This document shows positions 12,806-16,347 of a DNA stretch of 16,347 bases, piece by piece (the first letter of the stretch is position 1; each line of letters opens with the position of its first letter). Location of the stretch: contig ONTN01000012.1 in the NCBI GenBank assembly GCA_900320765.1, positions 4,286 to 20,632 of the forward strand, in the 5' to 3' direction. The position numbers were made by a program, and so were the translations under genes. Below the pieces are notes generated by a model. The model was not told the DNA's origin. It was given only the letters and a program-made list of their open reading frames with translations, and did no database searches. This DNA comes from an uncultured Eubacteriales bacterium (GTDB lineage: Bacteria > Bacillota > Clostridia > Oscillospirales > Oscillospiraceae).

Positions 12806-15011
12806 AATACCCTGATTTTATCCTCCGCGTTTTTCTGAAGCAGGCGTCGCAGAGCCTGCCGCGGTAGTTTAGCGGCAGGGGCTTTGAGCAGCGGGCGCAG
12901 AAGCGGATGTTGTTTTTAAGCCTGTGGATCAGTATCTCGTTTATCTCAGAGGCGGCGTCCTCACGGGCAGTATAGAGCCGCTCCTCGTCTATATCTACTC
13001 CGAACGCCTTTGAGAAGGAGAAATAGAGGTCGAGCTTGCGGCAGAATAGCTCCAGCTCGGGCAGAGTGTGGGCGATATCCTCGGGAAGCTCCGGCTGAAG
13101 TATCTCGCAGCCCTCCTTATACCGGCTCAGGTAGCTGTGGAAGAGCTCCAAAAGCGCCTCGTCCTCCTCATCAAAGGGAATATTCGCTGCCCTCAGCTCC
13201 TCCTCCCTCGTGAGGGAAAAGCCGAGCTCGCGCAGCTTCGTGATTATCTTGATATACCGCGAGATATCGAGCTTAACGTAAGGCTCGACCGTCGGCATAC
13301 GGCTCCACTCGGTCAGCACCTCCAAAAGATCGAAATCGACGCTAAGAACGAGGTCGGAGAAGCCAACGACGGCCTTTTCAACGGGCGGCACTATGGCGGA
13401 AAGGCCTGCTCGGATGAAGCCGATATTCTGCGTTGCGCCGACGTAACCCTTTTCGTACATTCCGTACCGTCCGGCGCGTCCGGCAATCTGCTGTATCTCG
13501 GACGGTCTCAGCTCGCGGCGCTCCACCCCGTCGAACTTCTCCGTCTCCATAAATATTATGCGCTTAATCGGCAGGTTCAGCCCCATGCCGATGGCGTCCG
13601 TCGAGACGACGTACTGCATTTTCCCCTCAAGGAAGCCCTCCATCTGCTTGCGGCGGGTGGAGTAGGGCAGAGCCCCGTAGATTATCGCGGGCTCCTTGCC
13701 GGCCTGACGCAGATCCTCGGCGACGGACAGAACGCCGAGCTTCGAGAAGGTTATGAGCGCGTCGCCCGGCTGCACCTTTTCAAAATCAATGGGGTTTTTC
13801 ATCGGGATGAGCGGCGTTTTGCGCTTGTGCTCTATTATCTCATATTCGTCGCCGCAGCTCTCGATGAGGCGAACGAGGATGCTCCTTGCCTCCGGGGCGG
13901 CGCATAGATGCACCTCAGGCGCTAAAACGCCGAGGATCGCCCTCGTCCAGGCGTAGCCTCGCTGAGGGTCGGATATCATCTGACATTCGTCAATTACGGC
14001 GACGGCGTACCGCGCCGTCATATCGAGCTTTTCCGCCGTCGCGGCGACGTGGGTATCGGAGGCGCGCCTGTCCTCCTCTTCGCCGGTCGTGAGGCTGCAC
14101 TCCACGCCCGCGTTAAGAAGCGTCTCCTGCGCCTCGAGGGCGAGGAGACGAAGCGGGGCGAGATATACGCCCGTTTCAGCGCGGATAAGCCGCTGGAAGC
14201 CCGCATAGGTCTTTCCGGTGTTCGTGCCGCCGAGGTGGATAATGAAGCGGCGGCTCATAGCGCGGGCGGCGGGGTATTCGTCCTTTGGATTCAGGGCTAC
14301 GAGAAGGGAAAGGCTTGTCCTTATCGCGCGGGGAACAAACCATACGGAATATATGCTGTCCACCGTGCGGGAGAGAAGCTGATTAACCGGGAAGTCCTCA
14401 AGCCTCAAAAAGGGCTCGACAGCCTCCGCCGAGCGGGCGGCGGTCAGAGCGGCGACGGCGGCTCCGGCAGCCGCGCGGAGAACGAAGGGATAACGCGCCC
14501 TGACCGCCTCGGCGTGATATACCGTCGGGTACTCGGAAAAACAGGCGGCGGCAACGATGAACTGAGACAGAATGCGCGGGATCTCGCGGCCGTCACAGCG
14601 GCGCTCGAGGGCAAGAAACTGCCCCGCAAAGCCCTTCGCCTGGGTGAGGCGTGGCTCATGCCTTGACGAATAGGATGAAAGTCGCTCGCATATGGCGCGG
14701 TGGTACAGCGAGGCGAGGAGCCATTCGGACGAATCGTCCTTCTCAGCCGCGTTCCACGCGGCCTCGAGCTCGGGCAAAAAGCCGGAAAGCCTGGCTTCGT
14801 GCGGGCGCTTCGGCGCCACGGCCGCGGCGGAGAAGGCCTCCGAACGCTCAACCTCGGCGACGATGCTTTTATCCCAGAGGCGCACCGTGTGCCCGCACGC
14901 CGTTCGGACAGCGGAGGGCTTCGGCAGAAGCTCGGAAATGAGCTTTCCCGTCCAGCCGCGGCTTCTCAGCTCCGCGTATGAGAAAAATTTGCTTCTTCTA
15001 TGGCCGGACAT
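12804..15011 (-). CDS. Suv3-like superfamily 2 helicase with C-terminal zinc ribbon
   Basis: 735 residues. The core from about 255 to 600 resembles eukaryotic/alphaproteobacterial Suv3 RNA helicases: HLGGTNTGKT (Walker A 261-268), GVYLAPLRLLALE (281-293), the motif II variant DECQ (341-344), LCAAPEA, ALITFSKLGVLSVAE, IIYGALPYSTR, VVSTDAIGMGLNLPI (468-482) and QIAGRAGRYG (508-517). The N-terminal ~250 residues begin with FFSYAELRSRGWTGKLISELLPKP and are otherwise unrecognised. The C-terminus has CARC (705-708) and CDAC (721-724), a likely zinc ribbon. Activity is expected to be ATP-dependent RNA or RNA/DNA unwinding; the partner and substrate are unknown. The ATG has a perfect AAAGGAGG RBS 8 nt upstream. 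It is monocistronic in this window, with its own good promoter. Confidence 0.85.
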   Translation of the reverse strand: MSGHRRSKFFSYAELRSRGWTGKLISELLPKPSAVRTACGHTVRLWDKSIVAEVERSEAFSAAAVAPKRPHEARLSGFLPELEAAWNAAEKDDSSEWLLASLYHRAICERLSSYSSRHEPRLTQAKGFAGQFLALERRCDGREIPRILSQFIVAAACFSEYPTVYHAEAVRARYPFVLRAAAGAAVAALTAARSAEAVEPFLRLEDFPVNQLLSRTVDSIYSVWFVPRAIRTSLSLLVALNPKDEYPAARAMSRRFIIHLGGTNTGKTYAGFQRLIRAETGVYLAPLRLLALEAQETLLNAGVECSLTTGEEEDRRASDTHVAATAEKLDMTARYAVAVIDECQMISDPQRGYAWTRAILGVLAPEVHLCAAPEARSILVRLIESCGDEYEIIEHKRKTPLIPMKNPIDFEKVQPGDALITFSKLGVLSVAEDLRQAGKEPAIIYGALPYSTRRKQMEGFLEGKMQYVVSTDAIGMGLNLPIKRIIFMETEKFDGVERRELRPSEIQQIAGRAGRYGMYEKGYVGATQNIGFIRAGLSAIVPPVEKAVVGFSDLVLSVDFDLLEVLTEWSRMPTVEPYVKLDISRYIKIITKLRELGFSLTREEELRAANIPFDEEDEALLELFHSYLSRYKEGCEILQPELPEDIAHTLPELELFCRKLDLYFSFSKAFGVDIDEERLYTAREDAASEINEILIHRLKNNIRFCARCSKPLPLNYRGRLCDACFRKTRRIKSGY

Positions 15012-15051
15012 TCGCCGCGCCTCCTTTCACGTTTTTACTTAGTTTTTGACC

Positions 15052-15080
15052 ATTGTATCACACTTATTCCAATTTGTTAA
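15052..15080 (-). promoter_or_regulatory. predicted promoter of the Suv3-like helicase gene
   Basis: Reading leftward, the -35 is TTAACA (15080-15075), the spacer is 17 bp and the -10 is TACAAT (15057-15052) preceded by TGA (extended -10). The leader is about 35 nt to the ATG at 15011. Confidence 0.65.
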
Positions 15081-15141
15081 GTACCGTGCATTTTCCGCCG
15101 CCTCCGCCATATATTTTAATAAAACGGAGGCGAGGAGCATT

Positions 15142-15933
15142 ATGAAACTATTAAAAGAGCTTGCAAAAAAAATAAGACGGGCGGCCGAGACGCACAAAAA
15201 AGCCGCGACCGCGGCGCTCTGCGCTCTTATAGCGGCGGGCATACTCGCGGCGGTGGAGCTGCCGACTATGGTGACGGCGTCAACTGCTGCGCGCGAGCTG
15301 CCAATATACAGCGTCGAGCGCGATCAGAAGATGATAGCCCTCAGCTTTGACGCCGCATGGGGCAACGAGGATACGGAGACGCTTATCCGTATTTTGGGGA
15401 AATTCAACGTAAAGGCTACGTTTTTCGTCATCGGCAGGTGGGCGGAGAAGTATCCCGAGAGCGTTAAGGCACTCTCCGACGCGGGGCACGAGGTCATGAA
15501 CCACTCCGACGACCACGCGCATTTCAACACCCTGAGCGCGGACGAGATAGTGAAAAACGTAAACGCCGCATCTGACAGGATAGAGGCGATAACCGGCGTG
15601 AGGCCGACCCTCTTCCGCCCGCCTTACGGGGAGTATGACGACCACGTTATCCGGGCTGTGCGCTCCATGGGGGTCGAGCCTATACAATGGGACGTAGACA
15701 GCCTCGACTGGAAGGATCTCTCCGCTCAGGATATCTACAAGCGGGTGACCTCGAAGGCCGCGCCGGGCAGCATAGTGCTCTTCCACAACGCGGCAAAGCA
15801 CACGCCCGAGGCGCTTGGTGATATAATAGAGTTCCTTTTGAGCGAGGGCTACACGATAGTGCCGGTGTCGGAGCTTATACTCAAGGGCGACTACACGATA
15901 GACCACACGGGAAGACAGTTTCCCGCCGGATAA
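15142..15933 (+). CDS. pdaB: polysaccharide deacetylase, PdaB-like (sporulation type)
   Basis: 263 residues with an N-terminal membrane anchor (about 22-41) and an extracytoplasmic NodB domain. Motif 1 is SFDAAWGNEDT (68-78). This is the FDAAWG form I know from PdaB-like proteins, in which the usual metal-binding second Asp of FDDGP is replaced by Ala. Motif 2 is HSDDH (121-125), motif 3 RPPYGEYDD (159-167), motif 4 DSLDW (186-190) and motif 5 LFHN (213-216). PdaB of Bacillus is needed late in spore development, probably acting on cortex peptidoglycan, so the host may form spores. I chose the ATG at 15142, behind GGAGG and GAGGAG, rather than an upstream ATG at 15046 that lies within the helicase promoter region. 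Confidence 0.88.
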   Translation: MKLLKELAKKIRRAAETHKKAATAALCALIAAGILAAVELPTMVTASTAARELPIYSVERDQKMIALSFDAAWGNEDTETLIRILGKFNVKATFFVIGRWAEKYPESVKALSDAGHEVMNHSDDHAHFNTLSADEIVKNVNAASDRIEAITGVRPTLFRPPYGEYDDHVIRAVRSMGVEPIQWDVDSLDWKDLSAQDIYKRVTSKAAPGSIVLFHNAAKHTPEALGDIIEFLLSEGYTIVPVSELILKGDYTIDHTGRQFPAG

Positions 15934-15948
15934 AAGTTTTCGCCCTCG

Positions 15949-15978
15949 TTGACAATTCCCGCCGGTCTTTGCTATAAT
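15949..15978 (+). promoter_or_regulatory. near-consensus promoter of the 100-residue membrane protein gene
   Basis: TTGACA (15949-15954), an 18-bp spacer and TATAAT (15973-15978), with TGC just before the -10 (extended -10). It is the best promoter in the window. The spacer contains TTCCCGCCGG (15956-15965), also found at 15920-15929 in the end of the deacetylase gene. Confidence 0.88.
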
Positions 15979-16006
15979 TTTTCCATTACCGGAAGGGAGA
16001 AAAAAT

Positions 16007-16309
16007 ATGAATAAGCTGACAAAGTGGATGGACGAGAGGAAAAGATCGTCCTTTATCCTTATGCTCATCGTGGGCGCTTATCTGTACTATTCTATATATA
16101 AAATGTTCCAGGGACTCGAGACGCTGGAGACCAGCCACACCCCCGTGTATATCTTTATGGGCGTTTTCGCAGTCGGCGGAACGGTCCTCTTCGCCCTTGG
16201 GCTTATCGCCCTCATAGGCGGCCATTACAAGGAGAAATTCGAGCTTTCCGGGGAAGAAACAAAGACCGATGACGGAGGAAAAGAGGACGACGGCGAGGAC
16301 TTGGAATAA
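16007..16309 (+). CDS. two-TM small membrane protein, unknown
   Basis: 100 residues with a basic N-terminus (NKLTKWMDERKRSS), two membrane helices (about 15-33 and 47-70) and a cytoplasmic, strongly acidic tail rich in Glu, Asp, Gly and Lys (about 74-100). I recognise no domain. The start is fixed by AAGGGAG (15993-15999), 7 nt upstream of the ATG. It is driven by the strong promoter at 15949-15978, so it should be well expressed in vegetative growth. The reading frame is complete and ends 38 bp before the window edge; no terminator is evident in those 38 bp. Confidence 0.75.
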   Translation: MNKLTKWMDERKRSSFILMLIVGAYLYYSIYKMFQGLETLETSHTPVYIFMGVFAVGGTVLFALGLIALIGGHYKEKFELSGEETKTDDGGKEDDGEDLE

Positions 16310-16347
16310 TACACAAAAACGATGAAACACTTTTGTACTATTCTCCA

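Noticed and set aside
13068..13907. 279-codon plus-strand frame across the helicase gene
   Set aside because: Antisense to conserved Suv3-like motifs; no RBS, no domain.
15046..15141. longer start for the deacetylase at 15046
   Set aside because: It falls in the divergent control region; the ATG at 15142 has the RBS and gives a normal anchor sequence.

Overview
The window looks like chromosomal DNA of a GC-rich, probably uncultured gut-type Firmicute (class Clostridia, perhaps the Oscillospirales). This is an inference. It rests on the Ami/Opp-like form of the oligopeptide transporter, a PdaB-type sporulation deacetylase, a DUF3899 protein, a Gx-transporter/NusG-II/ApbE gene set, strong GGAGG ribosome sites and Gram-positive-style promoters. 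Nearly all of the DNA is coding. Genes sit in tight operons, often with 1-11 bp overlaps. The one large non-coding stretch is about 800 bp, between metY and rpiB.

Layout. (1) 1-4503, plus strand: the end of an oligopeptide ABC transporter operon, oppC (5' end outside the window), oppD, oppF and a DUF3899 membrane protein, closed by a clear terminator at 4520-4548. Both ATPases carry lineage-specific insertions; the one in OppD is about 365 residues and doubles the protein. (2) 4560-6013, plus strand: a Cof-type HAD phosphatase and a tandem-OB, SSB-like protein, closed by a hairpin terminator. (3) 9466 down to 6060, minus strand: metY, metA, an MscS-family channel and a DUF1622 membrane protein, read as one operon. 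MetA has Glu111, so O-acetylhomoserine is the expected product, and MetY would sulfhydrylate it. (4) 9467-10269: no gene. Instead there is a 729-bp structure bounded by 58-bp imperfect inverted arms (51/58 matching), packed with hairpins and two nested inverted-repeat modules. Each arm contains an outward-facing promoter with the same -35 (TTGCGT), the same 17-bp spacer and a TGG-extended -10. One drives metY leftward and the other drives rpiB rightward. (5) 10270-12774, plus strand: rpiB, a 69-residue one-TM protein, an ApbE lipoprotein (flavinyltransferase), a NusG-domain-II membrane protein and a Gx-transporter family protein. The last three resemble the fmnB/eetA/eetB part of flavin-based extracellular electron transfer loci. 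(6) 15011 down to 12804, minus strand: a 735-residue Suv3-like helicase with a C-terminal zinc ribbon, transcribed convergently with the Gx gene across a shared bidirectional terminator. (7) 15142-16309, plus strand: a PdaB-like polysaccharide deacetylase, then a 100-residue two-TM protein behind an essentially consensus promoter.

The most unusual features are the mirrored-promoter inverted-repeat element at 9509-10237, the enlarged OppD, the Suv3-like helicase in a bacterial setting, and the partial electron-transfer gene set placed behind one of the mirrored promoters. No searches could be run, so family names rest on motif recognition.
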